A stretch of 28,676 nucleotides of DNA from assembly GCA_910579585.1 (NCBI GenBank), contig CAJTVA010000017.1, positions 1-28,676 on the forward strand. The letters run 5' to 3'. The translations under genes were made by a program, and so were the position numbers. Below are positions 1 through 7,241 of the stretch, piece after piece. The stretch's first letter is position 1. Each line of letters begins with the position of its first letter. The notes beneath the pieces are model-generated. The model saw nothing but the letters and a program-made list of their open reading frames with translations, did not search any database and was not told where the DNA came from. This DNA is from an uncultured Christensenella sp. GTDB taxonomy: Bacteria > Bacillota > Clostridia > Christensenellales > Borkfalkiaceae.

Positions 1-245
1 ATAGGCGCCCATTGCACCAACAACGCGCTTAAATCGCTTTTCCGCGTGTAGCCGTGCCGGAACGCAGAAAAATGAATAAGCTCACATTCGGGCGGCAGAA
101 ATTCAACGGTGCAGACAGGCTTGCGCCCCCTGTACAAAAGCGTGAAAATAATTCCGCCCAAAATAAACATCGCTACAAGGGCGACGAATATCCAATAATA
201 CCAATTCAAAATATCACCGAAAACAAAGGTGCAGTCAACCTGCAC
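1..245 (-). CDS. Partial membrane protein with DUF2207-like C-terminal segment (runs off left edge)
   Basis: The minus strand is open from a GTG at 245 to the window edge, giving about 81 residues. One hydrophobic helix (about residues 15-37, rich in I, F, V, A, L and G) is followed by a basic YRGRKP stretch. Then comes PVCTVEFLPPE, and later RKSDLSALLVQWA. This matches my memory of the C-terminal half of DUF2207 membrane proteins, whose helix is followed by a P-V-x-T-V-E-F-x-P-P block and a D-x-(S/T)-A-L-(I/L) block. Those proteins normally have a long extracellular N-terminal domain first. Here the dtxR stop is only 13 bp upstream and the frame is closed by a TGA inside dtxR, so that domain is absent. 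No clear Shine-Dalgarno precedes the GTG. An ATG at codon 29 is the only other early start and would remove most of the helix. Function is unknown. Confidence 0.5.
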   Translation of the reverse strand, partial: MQVDCTFVFGDILNWYYWIFVALVAMFILGGIIFTLLYRGRKPVCTVEFLPPECELIHFSAFRHGYTRKSDLSALLVQWAP

Positions 246-258
246 CCGAAAATTTAAA

Positions 259-630
259 TTAAATCTTATCGGAACGCTTGACGTAACTTTTCATCATCTC
301 GAAAGTTGCGTCGGATAAAACGTGCTCCATTTCACACGCGTCCGCGTTCGCGTCGGCAGCGTTCACGCCGTGCGCCAACAGAAATTCCTTTATTATGCAG
401 TGCCTTTCATAGACCTTTTCGGCGTACTCCTCCCCCTTCCGCGTGAGGTAGATGTGAAGCCCGTCGAACTCGACGTATTCGTTTGCTTCCAGAATTTTAA
501 TCGCCTTTTGCACCGCAGGCTGGGAAACCCCTATTTTGCGCGCAACGTCCACGCGGTGAACGAACTCCGTCTCCCGCGATAAAAGCAGAATACATTCAAG
601 ATAATCTTCCGATGACTGATTGTGTTTCAT
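259..630 (-). CDS. DtxR/MntR-family metal-dependent transcriptional repressor
   Basis: This 123-residue protein has the two-domain plan of MntR: an N-terminal winged helix (HTH around residues 25-48, VDVARKIGVSQPAVQKAIKIL) and a helical dimerisation domain, with no SH3-like third domain. Candidate metal ligands are D9, E12, H77, C99, E102 and H103. They fall at nearly the same numbers as in Bacillus MntR (D8, E11, H77, E99, E102, H103). Position 99 is cysteine in the string DACEMEHVLSD, which resembles DtxR/IdeR (Cys102, Glu105, His106) more than MntR. The protein probably represses Mn or Fe uptake genes, but no transporter is visible here. Its promoter leaves essentially no 5' leader. A membrane protein gene follows 13 bp downstream. 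Confidence 0.88.
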   Translation of the reverse strand: MKHNQSSEDYLECILLLSRETEFVHRVDVARKIGVSQPAVQKAIKILEANEYVEFDGLHIYLTRKGEEYAEKVYERHCIIKEFLLAHGVNAADANADACEMEHVLSDATFEMMKSYVKRSDKI

Positions 631-636
631 AAGGTT

Positions 637-665
637 ATTATATTATAATTTCGTAGGATTGTCAA
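637..665 (-). promoter_or_regulatory. Sigma-A-type promoter of the dtxR-like gene, apparently leaderless
   Basis: On the minus strand a perfect TTGACA (665-660), a 17-bp spacer and a perfect TATAAT (642-637) are followed by only six bases (AACCTT) before the ATG at 630. The expected transcription start falls on or next to the start codon, and there is no Shine-Dalgarno. The -10 region overlaps an AT-rich partial palindrome that could be a self-binding site for the repressor; that last point is speculative. Confidence 0.8.
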
Positions 666-696
666 TATCGAGTTTTACACTCATACCCCGCCGTCA

Positions 697-818
697 AAAA
701 CGCAGAGAAGCAAGCAAGACAAGGAAAGCGGAACTCTGACCGCAGGGAGTGTACATTGACGTACACGACCAAGGCAGATTTGTGCTTGACGCCGTGTTGC
801 GACGCTTATATGCGTTTT
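697..818 (-). repeat. Structured repeat family I, copy A (after prfA)
   Basis: A 122-bp element bounded by AAAACGCA (697-704) and TGCGTTTT (811-818), perfect inverted ends. Inside these lie an AAGC/GCTT stem and a central hairpin GTGTAC/GTACAC (749-766, loop ATTGAC). The right end overlaps the prfA stop codon (817-819), so the element supplies two bases of the TAA. No open reading frame of interest lies inside. It belongs to the same family as copies at 1917, 3893, 11454, 16945 and 19851. Confidence 0.8.
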
Positions 819-1893
819 ACTCCTCTCCCGAAAGCTGGCGCTCGCGCTCGGCAACAGCCAGCGCTTCAATCATACTTTCTATGTCGCCCATGATGAATTC
901 CGAAAGGTTGTACTGCGACAAGCCTATGCGGTGGTCGGTAACTCTGCCTTGCGGGAAGTTGTAAGTTCTTATCCGCTCGCTTCTGTCGCCGCGTCCGACA
1001 AGCGATTTGCGGTGCTCGTCGTAGGCGGACTGGTTCTGCGAACTGTAATAGTCGTAAAGTCTGGACCGCAAAACCTTGAACGCTTTGTCCTTGTTTTTAA
1101 GCTGGCTTCTCTCGTCCTGACAGGTCACTACAAGCCCCGTGGGAAAGTGGGTTATGCGGATAGCCGTTTCGGTCTTGTTGACTTTCTGACCGCCCGCGCC
1201 CGAAGAACGGTACACGTCCACGCGGATATCCTCGTCGCGTATTTCGACCTCGACGTCCTCGGCTTCGGGAAGCACCGCGACGGTAACTGTCGAAGTATGT
1301 ACGCGCCCCTGCGACTCGGTTTCGGGCACGCGCTGAACGCGGTGCACGCCGCTTTCGAATTTAAGCTGTTTATACGCGTCCCTGCCCGCGACGTTGAAAA
1401 CGACTTCCTTTATGCCGCCAAGCTCGGTTTCGCTTATATCCACAAGCTCGACTTTCAGGCGGTGCCGCTCGCAATAATTCAAATACATTCTGTACAGCTC
1501 GTACGCAAACAGCGCCGCTTCCTCGCCGCCCGCGCCGCCGCGGATTTCGACGATACAGTTCCTGTCGTCGTTCTTGTCCTTAGGCAGAAGAAGTATTTTC
1601 AGCTCTTCCGTAAGCGTGGCAAGCTTATCCTTGCAGTCCTCGATTTCCGCGTATAAAAGCTCCTTCATTTCAAGGTCGGTTTCGGTCTTGACGGCTTCCT
1701 CCGCCTGCGTTTTCTGCTTTTCGACCTCGGCGTACTCGGCGTATTTTTGCGCGGTTTCGGCGATTTCCGACTGCGCCTTGGCAATTTTCGTCCACTCCGC
1801 CGTGTCCGAAATAACCGCGGGGTCGCTCATCTTTTCCGAAAGGCTTTCGTACCGCGCGTATACGTCTTTAAGTTTATCTATCATATTTGCCAT
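817..1893 (-). CDS. prfA: Peptide chain release factor 1 (RF1)
   Basis: A 358-residue class I release factor recognising UAA and UAG. It carries the GGQ loop that triggers peptidyl-tRNA hydrolysis (GAGGQKVNKT) and the RF1-type codon-recognition tripeptide as P-E-T in RVPETESQGR, where E. coli has PAT and RF2 has SPF. The open frame extends 25 codons upstream, but the ATG at 1893 is preferred: it follows AAAGGTG by 4-5 bases and gives the usual N-terminus (M-A-N-M-I-D-K-L). The ATG at 1884 is an alternative. The gene lies downstream of the YqhQ-PrmC fusion, the enzyme that methylates the GGQ glutamine of release factors, so substrate and modifying enzyme are neighbours as in many bacteria. Repeat copies sit on both sides. 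Confidence 0.97.
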   Translation of the reverse strand: MANMIDKLKDVYARYESLSEKMSDPAVISDTAEWTKIAKAQSEIAETAQKYAEYAEVEKQKTQAEEAVKTETDLEMKELLYAEIEDCKDKLATLTEELKILLLPKDKNDDRNCIVEIRGGAGGEEAALFAYELYRMYLNYCERHRLKVELVDISETELGGIKEVVFNVAGRDAYKQLKFESGVHRVQRVPETESQGRVHTSTVTVAVLPEAEDVEVEIRDEDIRVDVYRSSGAGGQKVNKTETAIRITHFPTGLVVTCQDERSQLKNKDKAFKVLRSRLYDYYSSQNQSAYDEHRKSLVGRGDRSERIRTYNFPQGRVTDHRIGLSQYNLSEFIMGDIESMIEALAVAERERQLSGEE

Positions 1894-1916
1894 AAAACAC
1901 CTTTTTACGTAACCAA

Positions 1917-2038
1917 AAAACGGCGAAGATGCAAGCAAGACAAGGCGCGCGAGTACCGTCCGCCGCAAGTTTACTTGAAGTAAATGAGCAAGGCGGCACG
2001 GAGAGCAACGCAGTATTGCGACGCATATCCGTCGTTTT
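1917..2038 (-). repeat. Structured repeat family I, copy B (between the prmC fusion and prfA)
   Basis: A 122-bp element. The end arms AAAACGGCG and CGTCGTTTT pair fully with one G-T wobble. Next comes ATGC/GCAT, where other copies have AAGC/GCTT, a compensated change. A middle stem of about nine pairs (CCGTCCGCC with GGCGGCACGG, one bulge) leads to the central hairpin GTTTAC/GTAAAT (1969-1985). It starts 5 bp after the stop codon of the fusion gene. Confidence 0.8.
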
Positions 2039-2043
2039 AATTT

Positions 2044-3873
2044 TTAAAATACTATCTTGACAAACCGCTCCACGCCGAACAAGTCCTTTAAAACTATCGC
2101 GTAGTCGCGCTTGGAGAAAATCTGCAAAACTTCGTTGACCTGACCTTCTCCGCACTCCATAATCAGCATACCGCCCTTTACGAGGTACTGCCTTACGTCC
2201 GCGGCTATGCGGCGATAAAAGTCGAGTCCGTCGTCGCCGCCGTCAAGCGCAACCTTAGGCTCGTACTCCCGCACTTCTTTTTGAAGCGTGGGTATTTCGT
2301 CGCTTCTTATATACGGCGGGTTGCAGGCGATTATATTGAACCGACCGCGCACGTTCCTGAAAAGGTCGCTTACGGTAAAATGCACCGTCACGTCGTTTAA
2401 CTTCGCGTTTTCTTCGGCGAGCATAATAGCCGCGTCCGAAACGTCGGCGGCGCTCACGATAACGTTTTTGCCTTTAAGCGCTTTTGCAACCGAAACGGCG
2501 ATACAGCCCGAGCCCGTGCACATATCCAGAATTCTGTCGCCCTCTTCCGCGCTCTTTACAACGCAGTCTGCCAAAATCTCGGTTTCGGGGCGGGGTATAA
2601 GCGCCCTTTCGTCAACGCGGATTGTACAACCGTAGAAATCCGTGTCGCCTATAATATACCAAAGCGGTCTGCCTGCAAGTCGTTTCGCGGCGATTTCCGC
2701 AATTTTCTTGCTCTCCGACGGTTTAACCGTCCTCTCGTTTTTCAGCTCGCTTCTTTTTATTTCGAGAACTATCGAGAATATCCACTCCGCGTCGCTCTCG
2801 TCGATGCCGTTTTCTTTGAACTTCGCCTTCATTTCTTCCAACATCTTTGAAAGAATACCGCCCGTTACGAACGTCGTTTCAGGCAAAGTTTCGTCTGCGT
2901 CCATTTCAAGCACCTTATTGAAAGCGGCGATTGCCACTTCCACCATATCCCTTGACGGCTCGCGCGTCGTAAGCGCCTTTTGCAAAAGCAGCCCCGGCGC
3001 CTTGATTACCGCAACGAACTTGTTATCAAATTTTGCGAGGAATTTCAAAGCCTCGTATGAAACGCCCGCGATAATGGGCAGAAGAACTATTTCTATCGCC
3101 AGATTTATAAAGAACCTTGCAACCCCGCTCTCTATACCGGGCACAAGCTCGTAAAAACCCCAGCTGACAAGCGAAATTATTACGATATTGATTATTAAAA
3201 CGATAAACAGGAACGACGTTCCGCACCTGTCGTGCAAGCGTGAGCTTTCAAGTACGTTTTCGGGGGTAAGCTCCAAGCCGTGTTCATAAGCGTTGATGGT
3301 CTTATGTTCGGCGCCGTGGTACTGGTACAGTCGGCGAATGTCTTTTAACAGCAAAATAAGCCCGAGGTACGCAAGGAAAATGGCAAGCTTGAATACGCCC
3401 AGAAGAACGTAATAAGCCCAGTGCCCTGTTCCGAGCCCGGGAATCAAATCCACGAGAACGCGCGGCAGGAAGATGAAAATTCCCAACGCAAGGATAAAGC
3501 CCAGCACCACCGACACGGTGGAAATAAGGTCCATTGCGCTGACTTTGAATTTTTCGGCAAGCCATTTCTGAATTTTGCCGCCCTCTTCGTCCTCGTCGCC
3601 GTAGACTGCGGCAGAGCGCATAAGCGTTTTCGTTCCGCAGATTAACGACAGTACGAGGTTGACTATACCGCGCACGACAGGAATTTTGCAGGCTTTTTTA
3701 GTCGAAGGCTTCCTGTTGATTCGCTTGGCTTCCACCTGAATATCGCCGCTGGGGTCGCGGACGGCGGTAGCCATACAGGTCTTGCCCATCATCATAACGC
3801 CCTCTAAAACGGCCTGACCTCCGATGTAAGTCCCGCACTTTTTAGTTTTTTGCTTTTTTTCTTTTTTCGACAT
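2044..3873 (-). CDS. prmC: Fusion of DUF1385 (YqhQ-like) membrane protein and release factor glutamine N5-methyltransferase PrmC
   Basis: One uninterrupted 609-codon frame encodes two normally separate proteins. Residues 1 to about 330 are a complete DUF1385 protein: GGQAVLEGVMM (18-28), about four to five hydrophobic segments (near 114-142, 153-177, 219-247 and 253-275), the conserved YQYHGAEHKTINAYE (183-197), and the usual family ending TTREPSRDMVEVAIAA. Residues from about 338 to 609 are a complete PrmC: helical N-domain, LIPRPETE (425-432), SAM-binding DMCTGSGCIAVS (450-461) and catalytic NPPY (518-521). PrmC methylates the GGQ glutamine of RF1 and RF2. The internal Met344 codon (2844) has no Shine-Dalgarno, so independent initiation of PrmC is unlikely. 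In other Firmicutes the two genes are adjacent, so this looks like loss of the intervening stop and start. The methyltransferase would then be membrane-tethered. No clear ribosome site precedes the ATG. Confidence 0.93.
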   Translation of the reverse strand: MSKKEKKQKTKKCGTYIGGQAVLEGVMMMGKTCMATAVRDPSGDIQVEAKRINRKPSTKKACKIPVVRGIVNLVLSLICGTKTLMRSAAVYGDEDEEGGKIQKWLAEKFKVSAMDLISTVSVVLGFILALGIFIFLPRVLVDLIPGLGTGHWAYYVLLGVFKLAIFLAYLGLILLLKDIRRLYQYHGAEHKTINAYEHGLELTPENVLESSRLHDRCGTSFLFIVLIINIVIISLVSWGFYELVPGIESGVARFFINLAIEIVLLPIIAGVSYEALKFLAKFDNKFVAVIKAPGLLLQKALTTREPSRDMVEVAIAAFNKVLEMDADETLPETTFVTGGILSKMLEEMKAKFKENGIDESDAEWIFSIVLEIKRSELKNERTVKPSESKKIAEIAAKRLAGRPLWYIIGDTDFYGCTIRVDERALIPRPETEILADCVVKSAEEGDRILDMCTGSGCIAVSVAKALKGKNVIVSAADVSDAAIMLAEENAKLNDVTVHFTVSDLFRNVRGRFNIIACNPPYIRSDEIPTLQKEVREYEPKVALDGGDDGLDFYRRIAADVRQYLVKGGMLIMECGEGQVNEVLQIFSKRDYAIVLKDLFGVERFVKIVF

Positions 3874-3892
3874 TTAATAAACCGCTTAACCG

Positions 3893-4012
3893 AAAACGCA
3901 GAGAAGCAAGCAAGACAAGAAGGGCGAGCATTTTTGAGGGAAGCGTACAATGAAGTACGCAACCCGAAAAAAGCGGAGCCCGACGCAGTATTGCGCCGCT
4001 TATATGCGTTTT
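3893..4012 (-). repeat. Structured repeat family I, copy C (between rpmE and the prmC fusion)
   Basis: A 120-bp element with perfect ends AAAACGCA (3893-3900) and TGCGTTTT (4005-4012), an AAGC/GCTT stem, a middle stem (GCATTTTTGAGGG against CCCGAAAAAAGC) and a central hairpin GCGTAC/GTACGC (3943-3960, loop AATGAA). Unlike most copies it lies beyond an intrinsic terminator (that of rpmE) rather than touching a stop codon. It ends about 20 bp before the start of the prmC fusion, where I see no other convincing promoter. Confidence 0.8.
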
Positions 4013-4047
4013 AAAAGAAAAGCTCCAAATACTATGTTTTTGGAGCT
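4013..4047 (-). terminator. Intrinsic terminator of rpmE
   Basis: On the minus strand AGCTCCAAA, a nine-base spacer and TTTGGAGCT form a 9-bp stem (4047-4039 with 4029-4021). It is followed by TTTCTTTT. It lies about 11 bp after the rpmE stop codon. Confidence 0.8.
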
Positions 4048-4057
4048 AAGGTAATAA

Positions 4058-4261
4058 TTAAAGTTTATACTTCTTGTTGAACTTCTCTACACGGCCGCCT
4101 GTGTCTACCAACTTTTGTTTACCCGTGAAGAAAGGATGACATTTATTGCAAATATCGACCTTCATCGTTTCAACGTTTTTAGTAGTTCCGGTCTTGAACG
4201 TAGCTCCGCAAGCGCATACAACCGTAACCTCGTGATAATCGGGATGTATTTCGGGCTTCAT
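4058..4261 (-). CDS. rpmE: 50S ribosomal protein L31, zinc-binding (C+) form
   Basis: A 67-residue L31 beginning MKPEIHPDYHEV. Four cysteines, C16, C18, C38 and C41 (CACG and CNKC), form the zinc site of the C+ paralog, which bacteria use when zinc is sufficient. The ATG at 4261 follows GAGGTG by seven bases. The in-frame GTG three codons upstream lies inside that ribosome site and is not used. The gene has its own promoter and terminator. Confidence 0.97.
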   Translation of the reverse strand: MKPEIHPDYHEVTVVCACGATFKTGTTKNVETMKVDICNKCHPFFTGKQKLVDTGGRVEKFNKKYKL

Positions 4262-4298
4262 ACAATTCACCTCGCTTAATTTCTTCTGATGCTAAACT

Positions 4299-4327
4299 AT
4301 TATATAACAATAAAAATTCATAGTCAA
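4299..4327 (-). promoter_or_regulatory. Promoter of rpmE
   Basis: Minus strand TTGACT (4327-4322), a 17-bp spacer and TATAAT (4304-4299). The predicted leader of about 30 bases contains the GAGGTG ribosome site, so unlike dtxR and yfcE this mRNA has a normal leader. Confidence 0.8.
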
Positions 4328-4591
4328 TTGATTTTAAGGCACTTCACAAATATTTCACGCTATTCTGCGCATAAAATATTTCGTGATTTTTGGCGGCTCT
4401 TTCTCAAACGGCGCAATGTAAACGCCGTTTTCGGGCACCGCGACTGCGCGTATAATGCGCAGCGCTCACCTCGGACGACAAAACAGCGCACTGTGCTGTT
4501 TTGAGAATTTCGTCATCGCCGCCCTTTGCACAATTTTTAAGGGCACACAATTATATAATCTGCACATTATTATCTGAAACCTTTACAATAA
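4328..4591. other. Intergenic region with a series of hairpins
   Basis: No credible gene is seen here. Three inverted repeats follow one another: AAACGGCG/CGCCGTTT (4406-4413 and 4423-4430), CTGCGC/GCGCAG (4444-4449 and 4457-4462) and AAAACAGC/GCTGTTTT (4480-4487 and 4495-4502). None has a clean T-run, so they are not standard terminators. The open frames across it have unnatural composition and no ribosome sites. Confidence 0.6.
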
Positions 4592-4694
4592 GGTGTGCAG
4601 AGCGTCGCTTCGCTCGCGTGCGCAAATTCACACCGCTGAGGTGGCAAAGCCACAAATTGGGTGCGCTTGCGCAAAAGCGTCGTTTTGCTTGCGC
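4592..4694. repeat. Repeat family II, copy 1
   Basis: About 100 bp that share three blocks with 15235-15334: GCGCAAATTCAC, AAATTGGGTGCGCT and AGCGTCGTTTT. Between the blocks are hairpins GTGGC/GCCAC (4641-4653) and GCAAAA/TTTTGC around GCGTCG (4671-4688). An extra GAGCG/CGCTC hairpin lies at 4600-4615. The stems keep pairing although the sequences differ between the copies. Confidence 0.65.
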
Positions 4695-4751
4695 CGTCTA
4701 TTATTTCACTATTCACAAAAATTCGGCTATTTAAGCGGCTAAAAAAAACAG

Positions 4752-4780
4752 TTGCAAAACTGAGTAGATTGGTATATAAT
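4752..4780 (+). promoter_or_regulatory. Promoter of the dehydrogenase-cls pair, near-leaderless
   Basis: TTGCAA (4752-4757), a 17-bp spacer and perfect TATAAT (4775-4780). The ATG at 4793 is only 12 bp beyond the -10 box, leaving a leader of roughly six bases, and no Shine-Dalgarno is present. Confidence 0.7.
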
Positions 4781-4792
4781 GCTTAATAAGAT

Positions 4793-5809
4793 ATGGATAA
4801 TTGGATTTTGAAAGGCGTTAAAAACCTTGTGAACGAACCCGCAAGCGTTAATATCACCTCTCCTACGCAGGTTAAAGTCAAGGTAACGCATCTTATGCTT
4901 ACCAACTTCGACGAAGTGCTGTACAACGGCGGCATAGAAGTTTCGTACCCCAAAATTCCCGGCAGGGCTGCCGTAGGAATCGTTATGGAAGCAGGCGAAA
5001 GCTGCTACGGCATCGAAAAGGGCACGCGCGTTTATTTAGAACCTACGCGCGCCTGTAAAGACTGCCTGCCCTGCAAAAGCGGCAAACCCAAGGAATGTAT
5101 CACCGTGCAAAGCGCGGGTAAAGACTACGACGGGTTTATGCGCGATTTCGTCGTGTGCGAATATAACGAGGTCGCCCCTCTCCCCGATTCCGTAACCGAT
5201 TTTCAGGCGCTGTGCATAGAAACCATAGGTATTGCCGAAAATATTTACGACAAACTCAATCTTTCTGCGGGTCAGAGAGTGGCGATAATCGGCGCCGATT
5301 TTTCAGGCAATATTATCGCGCAGGTTTTGCAGTACCATAAGGTTATACCCATAATTATCGACAACAACGCCGCCAACCTGGAAACGGCGAAACGGTGCGG
5401 TATTTACTACGCTTTTGCGGGCGACGACGATTTGGAAAACAACTTAAACAGCGCAACCAGCGGCAACCTTTGCGATGCGGCGGTGTATTGCGCGACTTCG
5501 CGCCTGCCCCTCTCGCTTGCGACCAGAATCGTCGGCAACGGCAAAACCGTCGTTATAAGCTGTCAGTCCGAAATAAGCGCGACTTTGTCCGCGCGCGACG
5601 TCCTGAACAAAAACTTACAGGTTCTGGGCGTTTCGCTTGCATACGACTATACCGCCGCCGTTATCAATATGCTAGTGCATAACGCAGTTGACGTAGACCA
5701 TTTCGCAAAGGAAATTCTGACCGAATACAACCCCGCCGCACTGCTTGCCGAAAGAAGCGCGACGAGCGTCAGAACGGGCAAAATGACGATACTCAAAATG
5801 GTAATCTGA
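4793..5809 (+). CDS. Zinc-type medium-chain dehydrogenase/reductase lacking the catalytic zinc motif
   Basis: A 338-residue protein with the fold order of medium-chain alcohol dehydrogenases: a GroES-like N-domain, then a Rossmann domain with a glycine motif at GADFSG (167-172), then a C-terminal return. The structural-zinc lobe is intact, with C88, C91, C94 and C102 in CKDCLPCKSGKPKEC. The catalytic-zinc site is not: the usual GHE motif reads GRA (57-59), and the early cysteine of the CGTD-type motif is absent (LTNFDEVL). The enzyme is therefore probably a zinc-independent oxidoreductase or a diverged protein, and its substrate cannot be inferred. cls follows after 19 bp, so the two are probably co-transcribed. 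Classical alcohol dehydrogenase activity would surprise me. Confidence 0.8.
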   Translation: MDNWILKGVKNLVNEPASVNITSPTQVKVKVTHLMLTNFDEVLYNGGIEVSYPKIPGRAAVGIVMEAGESCYGIEKGTRVYLEPTRACKDCLPCKSGKPKECITVQSAGKDYDGFMRDFVVCEYNEVAPLPDSVTDFQALCIETIGIAENIYDKLNLSAGQRVAIIGADFSGNIIAQVLQYHKVIPIIIDNNAANLETAKRCGIYYAFAGDDDLENNLNSATSGNLCDAAVYCATSRLPLSLATRIVGNGKTVVISCQSEISATLSARDVLNKNLQVLGVSLAYDYTAAVINMLVHNAVDVDHFAKEILTEYNPAALLAERSATSVRTGKMTILKMVI

Positions 5810-5828
5810 CCCGCGCATACCAAACGCT

Positions 5829-7241
5829 ATGCGCAATTCACCCAAAATTTTATTCAAACCGAATTTCTGGATATTAGTATTGATTGCGGCACAGGTTGCC
5901 GCAATTGTTTTTTTATGCCTGTATCTGCCCGTATTCCTGCCCATAACGGTTGCGCTTGCCGCAACGTGGGCGTTCACCGCCGCAACCTCTTTGGTACTGC
6001 TTATCAAAGAGGGCTCGCCAGAGGTCAAGTGCGCCTGGTTCGTCGTCATTGCCACCCTACCCGTCGCGGGCGCGCTGATTTACTTCTTCGCGTCGGTCAA
6101 AAAGAAGCCTCAGGGCATACTCAAAATCGACTGCAACGGGCTTGTCGGACTTTCGCGGGCGGCCAACCTGTCCTGCGGAACGGCGCCCGCCGAGTATTTG
6201 GACGCAAGGTATTTTTCCAGCGGAACGAAGTTCTGGAACCTTGCCGTCGCCGAAATCGCGAACGCGAAAAAAAGCGTTAATATAGAATTTTTTATAATCG
6301 GTCGTGGACACCTTTTAACTTCGGTCGTAAACGCGCTAGAACAGGCGAGGAACAACGGCGCTGAGGTGAACATTATCTGCGACGGAGTGGGCTCTGCGTT
6401 CAGAATATCGCGGCGCGACGTCAAAAAACTTGAACGGCTTGGCGCAAAAGTCAAGGTGTTTCACCGCCTGCCGCCTTTCCCGCGCGCTAACATCAACCTC
6501 CGTGACCACAGAAAAATCATTACGGTAGACGGGCGCGTAGCGTTCACGGGCGGCGTCAACCTCGCCGACGAATATATTAATATAGACAGCCCGTACGGGT
6601 TCTGGAAGGACACGGGGCTTGCAATTTATGGCGAAGCCGCGAAAATCTTTGAGGGAATGTTTCTTGCGATGTGGCATGGACATTACGAGATGCCCGCGCC
6701 CAAACAGGGCGAAAAAAACTGCCTGCCGTTCTACGACAGTCCCTACTACCGTTCGTTCTGCGAGGACGCGTTTATTTCGTCGATATGCGCGGCAAAAGAG
6801 CGTGTGCACGTATTCACCCCGTATTTTTGCGCAAGCGACAAGCTCGCGGCGGCGCTCGCGTTCACGGCGAAGCGCGGGGTTGACGTCAGCGTCATAATTC
6901 CGCATATTCCCGACAAAAAATACGCGTTCGAGGTATCGAAAGCTTTCGCTGGGCAAATGAAAAAGAGCGGCGTAAAATTCTACGAGTACGCCCCCGGCTT
7001 TATGCACGCAAAAACCCTGATTTGCGACGACAAGGTATTTCTTGGCAGTTACAACTTCGACTTCCGCTCCACCCACTTTAACTACGAGTGCGGTGTCGTG
7101 TTCGAAGGCAAAATCTGCGACGAAGTCGAGCGCGACTTTCAGGACAGCCTTGCGCTGTCGGTTGAAATGCAGGACGGCAAGCTATCCCGCTTAAAGCGGC
7201 TATCGAACTTCGTATTGCGGCTGTTCGCCCCCCTCGTTTAA
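5829..7241 (+). CDS. cls: Cardiolipin synthase (phospholipase D family)
   Basis: A 470-residue membrane enzyme that joins two phosphatidylglycerols into cardiolipin and glycerol. The N-terminus has two to three hydrophobic helices (about 13-37, 38-58 and 69-88). Two HKD motifs follow, each H-x-K-x4-D: H227, K229, D234 in DHRKIITVDG, and H393, K395, D400 in HAKTLICDD, each with the typical downstream GG or GSYNFD stretch. Length and layout match bacterial Cls. No strong Shine-Dalgarno precedes the ATG, which lies 19 bp after the dehydrogenase stop; translation may depend on the upstream gene. Confidence 0.95.
   Translation: MRNSPKILFKPNFWILVLIAAQVAAIVFLCLYLPVFLPITVALAATWAFTAATSLVLLIKEGSPEVKCAWFVVIATLPVAGALIYFFASVKKKPQGILKIDCNGLVGLSRAANLSCGTAPAEYLDARYFSSGTKFWNLAVAEIANAKKSVNIEFFIIGRGHLLTSVVNALEQARNNGAEVNIICDGVGSAFRISRRDVKKLERLGAKVKVFHRLPPFPRANINLRDHRKIITVDGRVAFTGGVNLADEYINIDSPYGFWKDTGLAIYGEAAKIFEGMFLAMWHGHYEMPAPKQGEKNCLPFYDSPYYRSFCEDAFISSICAAKERVHVFTPYFCASDKLAAALAFTAKRGVDVSVIIPHIPDKKYAFEVSKAFAGQMKKSGVKFYEYAPGFMHAKTLICDDKVFLGSYNFDFRSTHFNYECGVVFEGKICDEVERDFQDSLALSVEMQDGKLSRLKRLSNFVLRLFAPLV

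Noticed and set aside
54..257. 67-residue plus-strand open frame at the left edge
   Set aside because: The opposite strand encodes a credible membrane protein segment; this frame has no ribosome site and no recognisable features.
697..818. Family I repeats as ordinary intrinsic terminators
   Set aside because: They lack a stem with adjacent T-run, and several lie between co-transcribed essential genes. The rpmE terminator is separate from copy C.
931..1656. Long plus-strand open frame antisense to prfA
   Set aside because: Antisense shadow of a well-identified gene; composition reflects the reverse of RF1 codons.
1894..1968. N-terminal extension of prfA
   Set aside because: The extension runs into repeat sequence; the ATG at 1893 has a ribosome site and gives the family N-terminus.
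4289..4734. Two plus-strand open frames in the rpmE upstream region
   Set aside because: They run through hairpins and repeat II, lack ribosome sites and look non-coding.
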